Shown in pieces: positions 15,838 to 27,051 of a stretch of 49,656 bases of DNA. The notes below the pieces were generated by a model that made no database searches, had not been told where the DNA came from, and was given only the letters and a program-made list of their open reading frames with translations. Origin of the DNA: Vreelandella rituensis (GTDB lineage: Bacteria > Pseudomonadota > Gammaproteobacteria > Pseudomonadales > Halomonadaceae); assembly GCF_003336665.1 (NCBI RefSeq), contig NZ_QPIJ01000032.1:1-49656 (forward strand), in the 5' to 3' direction. Within the stretch, counting starts at the first letter, position 1; the number at the start of each line of letters is the position of its first letter. Position numbers and translations under genes: made by a program.

Positions 15838-16323
15838 ATGAACTGCACGTCCCCTAACCAACCCGTCCAGGAAAGCCTTGAACCTTCCGTGGGCATTACT
15901 CACTGCCATGACTCACACCTGATGCGAGCGGCTCAGGTGGTGGAATGCAAGCGAAAGACGGTGATCGTCGAGGTGATGGGACAGGATGGATGCGAGCGTT
16001 GCAAGCAAGGTGGCGGCTGCGGAGCGGGTTTGTTCATTCGCTCGCAACGCTTTCGTCTGGAAGTGGTCGCGCCAAAACAGCTCGCAATCGGTGAGGTGGT
16101 AACCCTAGCCTTGCCACGCAAGACGCTTTCTCTGCTGGCAGCCACCATCTATGCACTACCACTGGTATTCGCCTTGTTTATCGCTGGATTGGGGCAGGGC
16201 CTGTTCGACGCTCCCTGGGTGGCGCCCGTCGGTTTCTTTGTCGGTTTGCTGGGTGGTGTCTTGGGGCTACACTATTTCCTGAAGGAACAAAGGGAACGCT
16301 TCCGGCCGCGATTGTTTTTTTGA
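15838..16323 (+). CDS. rseC: RseC/MucC family inner-membrane regulator
   Basis: RseC/MucC proteins modulate the sigma-E response. The 161 residues include the cysteine cluster typical of the family (GQDGCERCKQGGGCGAGL, about 48-65). Two membrane segments follow (about 99-118 and 124-142) and a basic C-terminus. The first ATG (15838) lies only 3 bases after the right end of the IscB element, so the native leader is gone and no Shine-Dalgarno is seen there. Family members usually begin closer to the MRAAQVVECKRK segment (ATG near 15922), so the first ~28 residues may not be translated or may be native extension. Confidence 0.85.
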   Translation: MNCTSPNQPVQESLEPSVGITHCHDSHLMRAAQVVECKRKTVIVEVMGQDGCERCKQGGGCGAGLFIRSQRFRLEVVAPKQLAIGEVVTLALPRKTLSLLAATIYALPLVFALFIAGLGQGLFDAPWVAPVGFFVGLLGGVLGLHYFLKEQRERFRPRLFF

Positions 16324-16369
16324 GATTGTTCGCCGAAAAAGTAGATCTAATGATGAAAAGGAGCTTTGC

Positions 16370-17812
16370 ATGAGCATAAATCGTTTGATTTCCTACTCCA
16401 CTTTTTGGGTCTGTCTCGTCGCGCTGCTACTGATGGGGCAAGCCGCCCAGGCACAAGAAACGCGCGGCCTGCCTGACTTTGTCGAGCTGGTCGAAAAAGC
16501 CGCGCCGGCTGTGGTGAATATTTCCACCAGCCGTACGGTGCAACGCCAGGGCGGTCCCGCATTCCATGGCTTTGGAGAGCAGGAAATTCCTGAGATCTTC
16601 CGACATTTTTTTGGTGATCGCTTTCCAATGCCGCCGGGTGGAGAAGGAGGTGGCCAAGGGCGTGGCTATGAGCGCCAATCCTTGGGGTCCGGCTTCATCA
16701 TCAGCGAAGACGGTTACATCATGACCAACGCCCATGTGGTGGAAGGGGCGGATGAAATACTGGTGCGCTTGGACGATCATCGTGAGCTGGAGGCGACGCT
16801 GGTGGGGAGCGATCCCCAGACTGACGTGGCATTGGTGAAAGTAGATGCGACCCAGCTTCCAGTACTCCCCATGGGGGACTCCGAAAAAATGCAAGTCGGT
16901 GAGTGGGTGGCGGCGATCGGTTCTCCGTTTGGTTTCGATCACTCGGTTACCGCAGGCATCATCAGCGCCATCAATCGCACCTTGCCGCGCGATGCCTACG
17001 TGCCCTTCATTCAGACCGACGTGGCGATTAACCCGGGTAATTCCGGTGGGCCGCTGTTCAATCTAGATGGCGAAGTGATTGGTATCAACTCCCAGATATT
17101 GACTCGCAGCGGTGGGTTCATGGGGCTGTCGTTCGCTATTCCCATCAATGTCGCCATGGACGTGGCCGAGCAATTGCGCGAGGAAGGCCGCGTCGAGCGT
17201 GGCTGGCTCGGGGTAATGATTCAGCCGGTATCACGTGATCTGGCCGAATCCTTCGGTATGGAAAGTGCCAGCGGTGCCTTGATTGCCGATCTTGACCCTG
17301 AAGGACCGGCAGCTCGGGGTGGCCTGCAAGCGGGCGATGTGATCCTTGAAGTCGACGGTGAGGAAGTGGAACGTTCCAGTAGCTTGCCGCGCCTGATCGG
17401 ACGTGTCGACCCAGGTGAAGAGGTCACCCTGACATTGATGCGTGATGGTGAACAGATGATGCAAGAGGTGACACTGGGCGAATGGCCGCGTGACGAGGAA
17501 ACTGCGACTACCGGCGAAGGGGAAGATAGCCCGGCGCGGCTCGGAATTGTCGTGGCCGAACTGGATGACGCCCTGCGTGAGCGTCTGGGGATTCCCGGTG
17601 GCGTGCTGGTGCGTCAGGTGGAACCGCAAGGTGCCGCGGCACAGGCTGGAGTCAGTGCGGGTGATATTCTGGTGAGTATCGATAACCGTCCGGTATCGAC
17701 CCCTCAAGAGCTTGCTGACGTGTCTGAGAACTTGCCCACCGACAGAGCGGTACCGGTTCGCCTATACCGTGACGGCCGTTCGCTGTTCGTGGCACTGCGC
17801 CTGAATGGCTGA
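16370..17812 (+). CDS. mucD: DegP/MucD-type periplasmic serine protease (Do family)
   Basis: A periplasmic protease/chaperone for misfolded envelope proteins. The 480 residues have a signal peptide (1-28, cleavage after AQA). The trypsin-like domain has the triad His122 (NAHVV), Asp152 (TDVALVKV) and Ser225 (GNSGGP). Two PDZ domains follow (about 265-365 with GWLGVMIQP, and 385-475 with GVLVRQVEP). AAAGGAG about 8 bases before the ATG supports the start. In Pseudomonas the orthologue closes the algU-mucABCD operon, the same position as here after rseC. Confidence 0.94.
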   Translation: MSINRLISYSTFWVCLVALLLMGQAAQAQETRGLPDFVELVEKAAPAVVNISTSRTVQRQGGPAFHGFGEQEIPEIFRHFFGDRFPMPPGGEGGGQGRGYERQSLGSGFIISEDGYIMTNAHVVEGADEILVRLDDHRELEATLVGSDPQTDVALVKVDATQLPVLPMGDSEKMQVGEWVAAIGSPFGFDHSVTAGIISAINRTLPRDAYVPFIQTDVAINPGNSGGPLFNLDGEVIGINSQILTRSGGFMGLSFAIPINVAMDVAEQLREEGRVERGWLGVMIQPVSRDLAESFGMESASGALIADLDPEGPAARGGLQAGDVILEVDGEEVERSSSLPRLIGRVDPGEEVTLTLMRDGEQMMQEVTLGEWPRDEETATTGEGEDSPARLGIVVAELDDALRERLGIPGGVLVRQVEPQGAAAQAGVSAGDILVSIDNRPVSTPQELADVSENLPTDRAVPVRLYRDGRSLFVALRLNG

Positions 17813-17866
17813 TAGCCGGTGCCAAAGACGCCGATGAACCGGCATTTACTTACCTGGATGACGAGA

Positions 17867-17889
17867 TCCGGCGGCCTTGTGCCGCCGGA
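17867..17889. repeat. 9-bp perfect stem-loop between mucD and lepA
   Basis: TCCGGCGGC-CTTGT-GCCGCCGGA lies 54 bases after mucD. It lacks a T run, so it may be a weak or Rho-assisted terminator at the end of the algU operon. The rest of the 229-base gap holds the probable lepA promoter (a TACAAT near 17915) but no further structure I can support. Confidence 0.55.
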
Positions 17890-18041
17890 CTGCTGTCCCT
17901 ATCACGTGCATATCGCTACAATAGCCCCATTCTTTCGCCGGTAATGTGACACCATCCCTGGTAGCCTTTCCGAGCTTCGAACCTATTTCCCCCAGCCGTC
18001 GGATTTGGCCGGTGGTGAACTGACAAGGTAGAACAGATTCG

Positions 18042-19859
<1,818 letters not shown>

Positions 19860-19874
19860 GGAATCTCATCAACC

Positions 19875-20678
19875 ATGGATTTTTCACTTCTTCTGGTTCT
19901 GGCAGTGGCCGTTTCGGGGATTGTTTATCTACTCGATGCCGTGTGGTGGCGCCCCAAGCGTCGTCGGCAGCTTGCCATCGCCGAGACGGCCACCACGGAA
20001 GGCCTGGACGAGCCCACGCGGGAAAAGCTGCTGAAGGAACCGTGGCCGGTCGATTACTCGCGCTCGTTCTTTCCGGTGCTGTTGGTCGTGCTCGTGGTGC
20101 GCAGTTTTATCGTGGAACCCTTTCAGATACCCTCCGGCTCGATGCGCCCCACGCTGGAGATAGGCGACTTCATCCTGGTCAACAAGTATGCCTACGGCTT
20201 GCGTTTGCCGGTAGTGCATACTCGCATCCTGGAAGTCGGCGACCCCGAACGGGGCGACGTGATGGTGTTTCGTTTCCCCGACCAGCCTTCGGTCAACTTC
20301 ATCAAGCGCGTTATCGGCATGCCGGGAGACCGGGTTCGCTACGAAGGCAAACAGCTATATATCAACGGCGAACCGGTCCCCAAGCAGTTGTTGGAAGAAG
20401 GTCCGCCGCTGGCACCACGTGAGTTATTGCTTGAAGAGTTTCTCGATGAAACCCCTCACAATATTTATAACAACCCGCGCGATCCCGGCCCGCAAATGCG
20501 TGAGATCGTAGTGCCCGAAGGGCATTATTTCACCATGGGTGACAATCGTGACCATTCCAACGATAGTCGCTACTGGGGCGTCGTTCCGGAAGCCAACATT
20601 GTCGGCCGTGCCTTTGCCGTCTGGATGCACTGGGATGATGGTTTGCCCAGTTTTACCAGCGTGCGGCGCATACAATGA
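19875..20678 (+). CDS. lepB: Signal peptidase I
   Basis: The inner-membrane protease that removes signal peptides from exported proteins. The 267 residues have two N-terminal membrane segments (about 3-21 and 64-80). The catalytic Ser89 lies in PSGSMRPTL and the catalytic Lys144 in FIKRVIGMPGD, with box E (GDNRDHSNDSRYWG) near the C-terminus. It sits between lepA and rnc, the common gammaproteobacterial order. Confidence 0.96.
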   Translation: MDFSLLLVLAVAVSGIVYLLDAVWWRPKRRRQLAIAETATTEGLDEPTREKLLKEPWPVDYSRSFFPVLLVVLVVRSFIVEPFQIPSGSMRPTLEIGDFILVNKYAYGLRLPVVHTRILEVGDPERGDVMVFRFPDQPSVNFIKRVIGMPGDRVRYEGKQLYINGEPVPKQLLEEGPPLAPRELLLEEFLDETPHNIYNNPRDPGPQMREIVVPEGHYFTMGDNRDHSNDSRYWGVVPEANIVGRAFAVWMHWDDGLPSFTSVRRIQ

Positions 20679-20729
20679 TCGCTTATGTTTTTCACATTTT
20701 TTTATTGTCGAGTATGACCCAGGAGCCCC

Positions 20730-21422
20730 GTGAGTAACTCCCTGACCCCTTTTTGCCGACGAATCGGCTATACCTTTAGCGATGATGCGCTATTGGAACT
20801 GGCCATGACCCACCGTAGCTTTGGGGGGCGTAATAATGAGCGCCTAGAGTTTCTCGGCGATTCCATTGTCAATTTCGTGATTGCCGAAGCACTTTACGAG
20901 CGTTTCCCGCAAGCGCGCGAAGGTCAGTTGTCGCGCTTGCGTGCCCGCCTGGTGAAAGGCCAGACGCTGGCGGAGCTGGCGCGTGAAATGGCCTTTGGTG
21001 AATGCTTGCGCCTGGGTTCCGGCGAAATGAAAAGCGGTGGGCATCGGCGAGAATCGATTCTGGCCGATGCCGTCGAAGCAATCATCGGGGCGATCTATCT
21101 GGATGCGGGCATGGACAGCGTGCGAGAGCGCGTACTGGCCTGGTATGCCGAGCGTCTGGAAAACATTTCCCTGCAGGATACCCAGAAAGATCCCAAGACC
21201 CGGTTGCAGGAATTTCTGCAGTCGCGTCAAGCCGGTTTGCCGCGTTACGACGTGGTTCTAGTGAAAGGTGAGGCACACGCCCAGATGTTTACAGTGGAAT
21301 GCTACATTGACCTGCTCGACGAGCACACCACCGGCAAGGGGCCAAGCCGCCGCCATGCTGAACAACAGGCTGCCGAGGATGCCCTCTCGCACCTGGAAAC
21401 CAGCAAGGGAGACAAGCAATGA
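20730..21422 (+). CDS. rnc: Ribonuclease III
   Basis: A double-strand-specific endoribonuclease that processes rRNA precursors and some mRNAs. The 230 residues hold the nuclease domain with signature [12 protein letters not shown] and the second acidic site ([16 protein letters not shown]). A C-terminal dsRNA-binding domain follows ([11 protein letters not shown]...[16 protein letters not shown]). It begins with GTG at 20730, supported by AGGAG at about 20721-20725. The stop overlaps the era start by 4 bases. Confidence 0.95.
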   Translation: MSNSLTPFCRRIGYTFSDDALLELAMTHRSFGGRNNERLEFLGDSIVNFVIAEALYERFPQAREGQLSRLRARLVKGQTLAELAREMAFGECLRLGSGEMKSGGHRRESILADAVEAIIGAIYLDAGMDSVRERVLAWYAERLENISLQDTQKDPKTRLQEFLQSRQAGLPRYDVVLVKGEAHAQMFTVECYIDLLDEHTTGKGPSRRHAEQQAAEDALSHLETSKGDKQ

Positions 21423-22318
21423 CGCAAACCTGTGGATTCGTGGCGATCGTCGGACGGCCTAATGTGGGTAAATCGACGTTGATGAACCGTATTCTGGGGC
21501 AGAAGGTGTCGATCACCACACGCCGCCCCCAGACGACTCGGCACCAGGTCAGAGGGATCAAGACCCAGGAAGACGCCCAGTTCATTTACGTCGATACGCC
21601 GGGCATGCACATCATGTCGAAGGATCGCAACAAGGCGATCAATCGGTTCATGAACCAGGCAGCCACCCAGGCATTGCGTGATGTGGACTGCGTGGTTTTC
21701 ATCATCGACCGCACCCGCTGGTCGGAGGAGGATCAGGCCGTTCTCACGCGTCTTGAACACGTCAAGGCACCGGTGATCCTGGCGGTCAACAAGGTGGATC
21801 GCCTGACCGATAAAAGCGGTCTCATGCCATGGCTGGCCGAGGTGGGGGCGCGACGTGATTTCGCCGCCATCGTGCCGATTTCCGCCAAGCACGGCACCAA
21901 TGTCGATGAGCTTGAAACGGAAGTGGCCAAGCATCTGCCGCAAAGCGAGCATTTCTTTCCGGAAGACCAGATCACCGACAAGAGCATGCGCTTTCTGGCC
22001 GCGGAACTGGTGCGTGAAAAAGTCATGCGTCAGTTAGGCGATGAACTGCCTTACCAGATGACCGTGGAAATCGAGGAGTTTCGGGAAACCGAGCGTGTCA
22101 CGCATATCAGTGCCTTGATTCTGGTCGAACGCCAAGGACAGAAGATAATTCTGATAGGCGAGAACGGTGAGCGGATCAAGAGTATCGGACGTGAAGCGCG
22201 TCTGGACATGGAGCGCGCGCTGGATACCAAGGTGATGCTGAATCTCTGGGTCAAGGTCAAACGTGGCTGGTCGGATGATGAACGTGCTCTCAAGAGTCTG
22301 GGCTACGACCTCGACTGA
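21419..22318 (+). CDS. era: GTPase Era
   Basis: An essential GTPase for 30S ribosome assembly and 16S rRNA maturation. The 299 residues show G1 (GRPNVGKST), the switch [11 protein letters not shown]3 (DTPGMH), G4 (NKVD), G5 (SAKHG) and a C-terminal KH domain with the RNA-binding loop ([18 protein letters not shown]). Translation is coupled to rnc by an ATGA overlap. Confidence 0.96.
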   Translation: MTQTCGFVAIVGRPNVGKSTLMNRILGQKVSITTRRPQTTRHQVRGIKTQEDAQFIYVDTPGMHIMSKDRNKAINRFMNQAATQALRDVDCVVFIIDRTRWSEEDQAVLTRLEHVKAPVILAVNKVDRLTDKSGLMPWLAEVGARRDFAAIVPISAKHGTNVDELETEVAKHLPQSEHFFPEDQITDKSMRFLAAELVREKVMRQLGDELPYQMTVEIEEFRETERVTHISALILVERQGQKIILIGENGERIKSIGREARLDMERALDTKVMLNLWVKVKRGWSDDERALKSLGYDLD

Positions 22319-22344
22319 GGTATGGCTCAAGACCGAGGTATCGC

Positions 22345-23043
22345 ATGCAGCCGGAGCCCGCTTTTCTGCTTCATCGCAAACCCTATCGGGAGACCAGCGC
22401 CCTGGTGGACCTTCTTACCCTCGGCCAGGGGCGCATACGCGCCGTAGCCCGAGGGGCTCAACGTCCGAGCTCGCGTAGTCGTCAGCGTTTGCAGCCATTC
22501 ACGCCGCTGTATGTGAGCTGGCAGGGCAAGCATGAACTCAAACGTCTGGTGGTGATGGAGTCACGGGGGCAGACGGCGTTGCTGGTGGGCGAAGGCTTGC
22601 TTTGCGGGTTTTATGCCAACGAACTAGCCACCCGATTACTGCCCAACGAGCTACCGGTTCCCGAAGTGTTCGCATTTTATTCAGCGTTACTCGAAGCATT
22701 GCCGGTACCCGCCGAACGGGCACCGGCCTTGCGCCGCTATGAATTTGCCTTGCTTGACGCCCTAGACGCCGCACCCCGTTTCACGACACCTGACGGCGGC
22801 GCTCTGGATATGCCGGTGCGTTACCGATTCGAGCCTGGCAGCCGGGCGTTTATTCCCGGGCCTCGTGGCATCGATGGCCGCACCTTGCGGCTGGTCGCCC
22901 AGGGAGACTGGCAAGCGCCGGGCCTGGCAGGGCCGGTCAAGGCTGTGATGCGGGCGGCATTGGCGCCCTTGTTAGGCGCGCGCCCGCTGCGTTCTCGCGA
23001 GCTGATGATTGCGCTGGCCCAACGCCGTCATCCATCCACTTGA
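22345..23043 (+). CDS. recO: DNA repair protein RecO
   Basis: RecO loads RecA at gaps together with RecR. The 232 residues have the N-terminal OB fold ([35 protein letters not shown]) and the helical C-terminal domain. No CxxC zinc motif is present, as in other gammaproteobacterial RecO. It lies 26 bases after era and just before pdxJ, the standard arrangement. Confidence 0.93.
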   Translation: MQPEPAFLLHRKPYRETSALVDLLTLGQGRIRAVARGAQRPSSRSRQRLQPFTPLYVSWQGKHELKRLVVMESRGQTALLVGEGLLCGFYANELATRLLPNELPVPEVFAFYSALLEALPVPAERAPALRRYEFALLDALDAAPRFTTPDGGALDMPVRYRFEPGSRAFIPGPRGIDGRTLRLVAQGDWQAPGLAGPVKAVMRAALAPLLGARPLRSRELMIALAQRRHPST

Positions 23044-23056
23044 AAAGGAGTTTTGT

Positions 23057-23869
23057 ATGCATCCCCCGCGTATTCTTCTAGGTGTCAATATCGACCATAT
23101 CGCCACGCTGCGTCAGGCACGTGGTACGCGTTATCCAGACCCTGTTCAGGCGGCGTTGTTGGCCGAAGAGGCGGGTGCCGATGGGATCACGGTGCATCTG
23201 CGCGAAGACCGGCGCCACATCCAGCCGCGCGATGTGCACTTGCTGGCCGAGGTGTTGGCCACGCGCATGAATCTGGAAATGGCGGTGACTGAAGAGATGC
23301 TGTCGCTGGCTGAAACCTTGCGCCCGGCGCATGTGTGCCTAGTGCCGGAAAAACGTGAAGAACTGACCACCGAGGGCGGGCTGGATGTCGTCGGCGGGTT
23401 CGATTCCCTGGCCTCTGCCTGTGAGCGTTTGAAGGCCGCCGGCTGTGATGTGTCCCTGTTCATCGACCCTGACATTGAACAGATCGATGCCGCCGTCCGC
23501 CTCGGGGTGCCGACCATTGAATTGCATACCGGCGCCTATGCCGACGCTGCGGTGGGCAGTAAAGACGCAATCCGGGAGTTTCATCGCCTGAGCGATGCCG
23601 CCATTCATGCGGTAGCGGTGGGCCTGGTAGTCAATGCCGGCCACGGGCTGAATTACCACAACGTGGAGGCGATTGCCGCGATTCCCGGTATCAATGAGTT
23701 GAATATCGGTCATGCGATCATCGCGCGTGCGATGTTTGTGGGATTGAAAGAAGCTGTACGCGAGATGAAACGCTTGATCATCGCCGGCCAGGAAGCGGGG
23801 CTGGTGGCCTCGCTTGAGGTTCATGACCACGAACACGAACACGAGCATGAACACGATCATGATCACTGA
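23057..23869 (+). CDS. pdxJ: Pyridoxine 5'-phosphate synthase, with His-rich C-terminal tail
   Basis: PdxJ makes pyridoxine 5'-phosphate in the vitamin B6 pathway. The family core ([46 protein letters not shown] equivalent, [28 protein letters not shown]) is complete. The start is set by AAAAGGAG just upstream of MHPPRILLG (23057). The enzyme is extended by an unusual tail of alternating His and Asp/Glu ([16 protein letters not shown]). It is not needed for catalysis in other species and looks like a metal-binding appendage; its role here is unknown. Confidence 0.94.
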   Translation: MHPPRILLGVNIDHIATLRQARGTRYPDPVQAALLAEEAGADGITVHLREDRRHIQPRDVHLLAEVLATRMNLEMAVTEEMLSLAETLRPAHVCLVPEKREELTTEGGLDVVGGFDSLASACERLKAAGCDVSLFIDPDIEQIDAAVRLGVPTIELHTGAYADAAVGSKDAIREFHRLSDAAIHAVAVGLVVNAGHGLNYHNVEAIAAIPGINELNIGHAIIARAMFVGLKEAVREMKRLIIAGQEAGLVASLEVHDHEHEHEHEHDHDH

Positions 23870-23877
23870 GCACGACG

Positions 23878-24261
23878 ATGATTAGTGGTATCGGCTCCGA
23901 CATTGCCCGGATAGAACGCTTTTCCCAGGCCCTTGAACGCCACGGCCCACGTTTCGCCAAGCGAATTCTGGGGCCTCTCGAACAGGCGCGCTATCCTGAT
24001 GGGGCGCCACCGGCAGCTTTTCTGGCCAAACGCTTTGCAGCCAAGGAGGCGTTCGTCAAGGCGCTGGGTACCGGCTTGCGCCATGGTATGTGCTGGAGTG
24101 ATATTCAGGTGGTCAATGACGACCGGGGCAAGCCTGGTCTTCAGTTGAGTGGCCAGGCCGAGGTGCTTTATCAGGCAGCCGGTATTACCGGCTGCCACCT
24201 TTCCTTGAGTGATGAAGATGCCTACGCCCTGGCATTCGTGGTGCTGGAATGCGCGCCCTGA
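23878..24261 (+). CDS. acpS: Holo-[acyl-carrier-protein] synthase
   Basis: AcpS transfers the phosphopantetheine arm from CoA to apo-ACP. The 127 residues include the signature IGSDIARIERF (metal Asp) and AKRFAAKEAFVKALG (metal Glu), plus the final LSLSDEDAYALAFVVLE strand. It lies 8 bases after pdxJ, a conserved neighbourhood, and converges with barA 35 bases later. Confidence 0.95.
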   Translation: MISGIGSDIARIERFSQALERHGPRFAKRILGPLEQARYPDGAPPAAFLAKRFAAKEAFVKALGTGLRHGMCWSDIQVVNDDRGKPGLQLSGQAEVLYQAAGITGCHLSLSDEDAYALAFVVLECAP

Positions 24262-24296
24262 GCGTTTCGCTTGCTCCGATATCACGGCTGTCGGGG

Positions 24297-27005
24297 CTAT
24301 AGGTCGGCCCCCTGAGTGCGTAGCCGTCCCATGGCTGAATAAAGATCGTCGAGTAACGTCGCGGCACTTTCGATGCCACCTGCCCGCAAGCGCGTTTCCA
24401 GGGTTTCTACCAAAAGAGCCAATTCCGGCGCGCCACAATAACGCCCTGCCCCGTTGAGTGCATGCACGGCATCCAGCAGTGCCTCCGCATCAGAGGCGGC
24501 ATAGGCGTCTCGAATGACGGTTTCCGTATCATCGAGGCTGTCAATCAAAGCGCGGAGTTGCTCCCGAGCCACGCTTTCAAGGCCGCCCGCCAGACGGGTG
24601 CCGAGTGCCAGATCAACCACCGCCAGGCGTGATGGGAGAGGGGTGGGCAACCCGGCCTGGGGCCGTGTAGAAGGCGAGGGCAAGAGGTTGGGCAGGGCGA
24701 CGCCTAGAAAGCGTTGGAGCAATTGGTGCAATTGGGCTTCGTCAATGGGCTTGATCAATACCTCATCCAGGCCATCGGCCAGCCATTGCTGACGTTCGGG
24801 CAGCATGGCGTGGGCGGTGACGGCGACAATCGGGCAGCTGGCCCAGCCATTGCCCAGTCGCCGCATGGCCTGGGTGGTTTGCACGCCGTTCATGCCCGGC
24901 ATACGAATATCCATCAGCACCATGTCAAATAATCCTTTACGGGCAAACGCTAATGCCTGTTCGCCACTTTCCGCCAAGCTTACCGTTATGCCATCACTTG
25001 CCAGCAGTGCCTTGAGCAGCTGGCGGTTGGGCGCATTGTCATCCACGACCAGCAGCTGCAAGGGCTGTGCTTGATGAGCCGTGGTCAATGCAGCATTTTG
25101 CTTGGATGGCGCTAGCGGAGTGGCAGCCAGGTGGCGTTTGACGGCAGCGGCCAGCTTGGCTCGGGGAAGTGGTTTGCACATGATCTCGCCGCCATGCGGC
25201 AGCGTGAAGGAAGGCAGTTCAAAGGAGGGCAGGTTGACCAGTACCAGGGCGGGACAGGCAGCGCTATTGATGGCTTCTTGCCAGCGTTGTTGCTGCTCTC
25301 GGGAGAGTGTCTCGTTACCTAATCCCAGCACTATGAGGGATGCCGATTCCACAGCCGCCAGGCTTGAGACCTTCGCACCCCAGCGTCTCAGTAGGTGTTC
25401 ATAGACATGGTGGGTGAGGGTGTGCGCTTCGTGCAGGCATATCCGTTGACCGCTTAACATCAGCTCGGGCGGACGCTCCAGGGCGGCACGAGCTAGCAGC
25501 GGCAAGGTGAACGAGAAGGTCGAGCCTTGGTCAGGTTGGCTCATCACGCTGATCTCTCCCCCCATTCGCTCTACCAATTGGCGGCAAATGCTCAGTCCCA
25601 GCCCGCTGCCTCCAAAATGACGACTGTGGCTGGGTTTGGCTTGGCAAAATGCCTTGAACAGCTGTTTCTGGTGGGTATCGCTCAGACCGATGCCGGTGTC
25701 GCTGACATTGATGCGCAGCATCAGACGCTGGGCTTCCTGGGCTTCGAGCATCACCCGGACAACCACGTCGCCTTGGGAGGTAAACTTGATGGCGTTGCTT
25801 ATCAGGTTGCTGAGGACCTGATGAATGCGTAGAGGGTCGCCACTGAGCGGGGTGGGAATATCGTCATACACCAAGGCCAGCAGATTGAGCTGCTTGCGCT
25901 GGGCCTCCGGGGCATGTAAACCCAGCACTTCATCCACCAGGGCGACAATATCCACATCGACCTGCTCGAGTGTGAGCTGGTTGGCTTCAAGCTTGGAAAA
26001 ATCCAGAACATCGTTGACCAGCATCAAAAGATTGTCACAGGCGCGATGCACGTGTTGCAGCCATTCACGTTGGCGCGCGTCCAGGGAAGAGCGCCCCAAA
26101 AGACGACAGAAACCGATAATGCCATTCAAGGGAGTGCGAATTTCATGGCTCATGTTGGCGAGAAACTCTGACTTGACCGCATTGGCCTGTACCGCTGTAC
26201 GATGCGCGAAGTCCAGTTTTATATTCTGTTCTTCGATGGTTTCCATGGACTCTTCCAGCTCGCTGGTGGTCTGTTCTATCTGGGACTGCATATCCACTTG
26301 CGCCTGGTGGAGATGAGTGGCCAAGGCATTGATCCTGCTAGCCAATCGCTGTTGCTCAGGTGGAGCTGGTGGCGTCAGTCGATGGCGATAATCGCCCTTG
26401 TTGAGGCGATAGAGCATCGCGTTGGCCTCTTCCAGGGGACGTGTCACGTAGCGGCTGAGGGTGAAGGCCACCAGGAACAGGAATAGCCCCAACAGCAGGC
26501 CGCCCAAGCTCAGGCTGGCGATCAATCGGTAGCGTTGAAGCGTCAGGTTACGGGTATCGAATTGTGCTTCCAGCCAGCCCTGGGCCGCAGCAGGTGAACC
26601 GTCATCGGTCAATATTGACTGAGCCGGTTCAAGGGGTACCTGCAGGCGCCATACATTCTGTTCGGTGGCTAATCCCGGGGCCACCGAAGAGGCCTGCTCG
26701 GGAGCGGGTAACGTGGGTCGGCCCAACGACAGCAAGCGCTCGTGCCCAGCATCGTAGAGGGTCACGGCAAGCAACCCTTCACGTTCGAGAAGATGGCGTG
26801 CCGTGGCGTTCATGCGCTGGTTGTCTTGCGCCAGGATGGCATTGCCCAGTTCCGGAGCCAGTAACTTGCCTGCGCTCTCCAACCGGTGTTGCAAGGCTTG
26901 GCGTGACTGGTGATGCTCGTTGATCACCAAGAATGTCGCCATCAAGACGTAGACCAGCAGCGGAATGCCCAGCAAGGCAAGCAGGAGTCGAGTGTTGAGT
27001 GACAT
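24297..27005 (-). CDS. barA: BarA/GacS-type hybrid sensor histidine kinase
   Basis: The sensor of the Gac/Rsm (BarA-UvrY) two-component system. The 902 residues contain a first membrane segment (about 5-28), a periplasmic domain, a second membrane segment (about 163-184) and HAMP. The HisKA domain has His287 (FLANMSHEIRTPLNG), followed by HATPase with DTGIGL and GGSGLGLSI. Next come a degenerate receiver (about 515-625) lacking a phospho-Asp, a true receiver (VVDDNAPNRQ, MDIRMPGMNG) and a C-terminal Hpt domain (VHALNGAGRYCG). ATG at 27005 is preferred to 27029 because GAAGG precedes it. An IscB-derived element ends about 25-30 bases upstream. Confidence 0.92.
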   Translation of the reverse strand: MSLNTRLLLALLGIPLLVYVLMATFLVINEHHQSRQALQHRLESAGKLLAPELGNAILAQDNQRMNATARHLLEREGLLAVTLYDAGHERLLSLGRPTLPAPEQASSVAPGLATEQNVWRLQVPLEPAQSILTDDGSPAAAQGWLEAQFDTRNLTLQRYRLIASLSLGGLLLGLFLFLVAFTLSRYVTRPLEEANAMLYRLNKGDYRHRLTPPAPPEQQRLASRINALATHLHQAQVDMQSQIEQTTSELEESMETIEEQNIKLDFAHRTAVQANAVKSEFLANMSHEIRTPLNGIIGFCRLLGRSSLDARQREWLQHVHRACDNLLMLVNDVLDFSKLEANQLTLEQVDVDIVALVDEVLGLHAPEAQRKQLNLLALVYDDIPTPLSGDPLRIHQVLSNLISNAIKFTSQGDVVVRVMLEAQEAQRLMLRINVSDTGIGLSDTHQKQLFKAFCQAKPSHSRHFGGSGLGLSICRQLVERMGGEISVMSQPDQGSTFSFTLPLLARAALERPPELMLSGQRICLHEAHTLTHHVYEHLLRRWGAKVSSLAAVESASLIVLGLGNETLSREQQQRWQEAINSAACPALVLVNLPSFELPSFTLPHGGEIMCKPLPRAKLAAAVKRHLAATPLAPSKQNAALTTAHQAQPLQLLVVDDNAPNRQLLKALLASDGITVSLAESGEQALAFARKGLFDMVLMDIRMPGMNGVQTTQAMRRLGNGWASCPIVAVTAHAMLPERQQWLADGLDEVLIKPIDEAQLHQLLQRFLGVALPNLLPSPSTRPQAGLPTPLPSRLAVVDLALGTRLAGGLESVAREQLRALIDSLDDTETVIRDAYAASDAEALLDAVHALNGAGRYCGAPELALLVETLETRLRAGGIESAATLLDDLYSAMGRLRTQGADL

Positions 27006-27051
27006 GGTTGCGCCTTCAATATTAAACAATCATACGGCCGGATTCCCCGTA

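Noticed and set aside
23820..23866. Short tandem repeat at the 3' end of pdxJ as a regulatory repeat
   Set aside because: It is explained as codons for the His-rich tail, reported as a protein feature.
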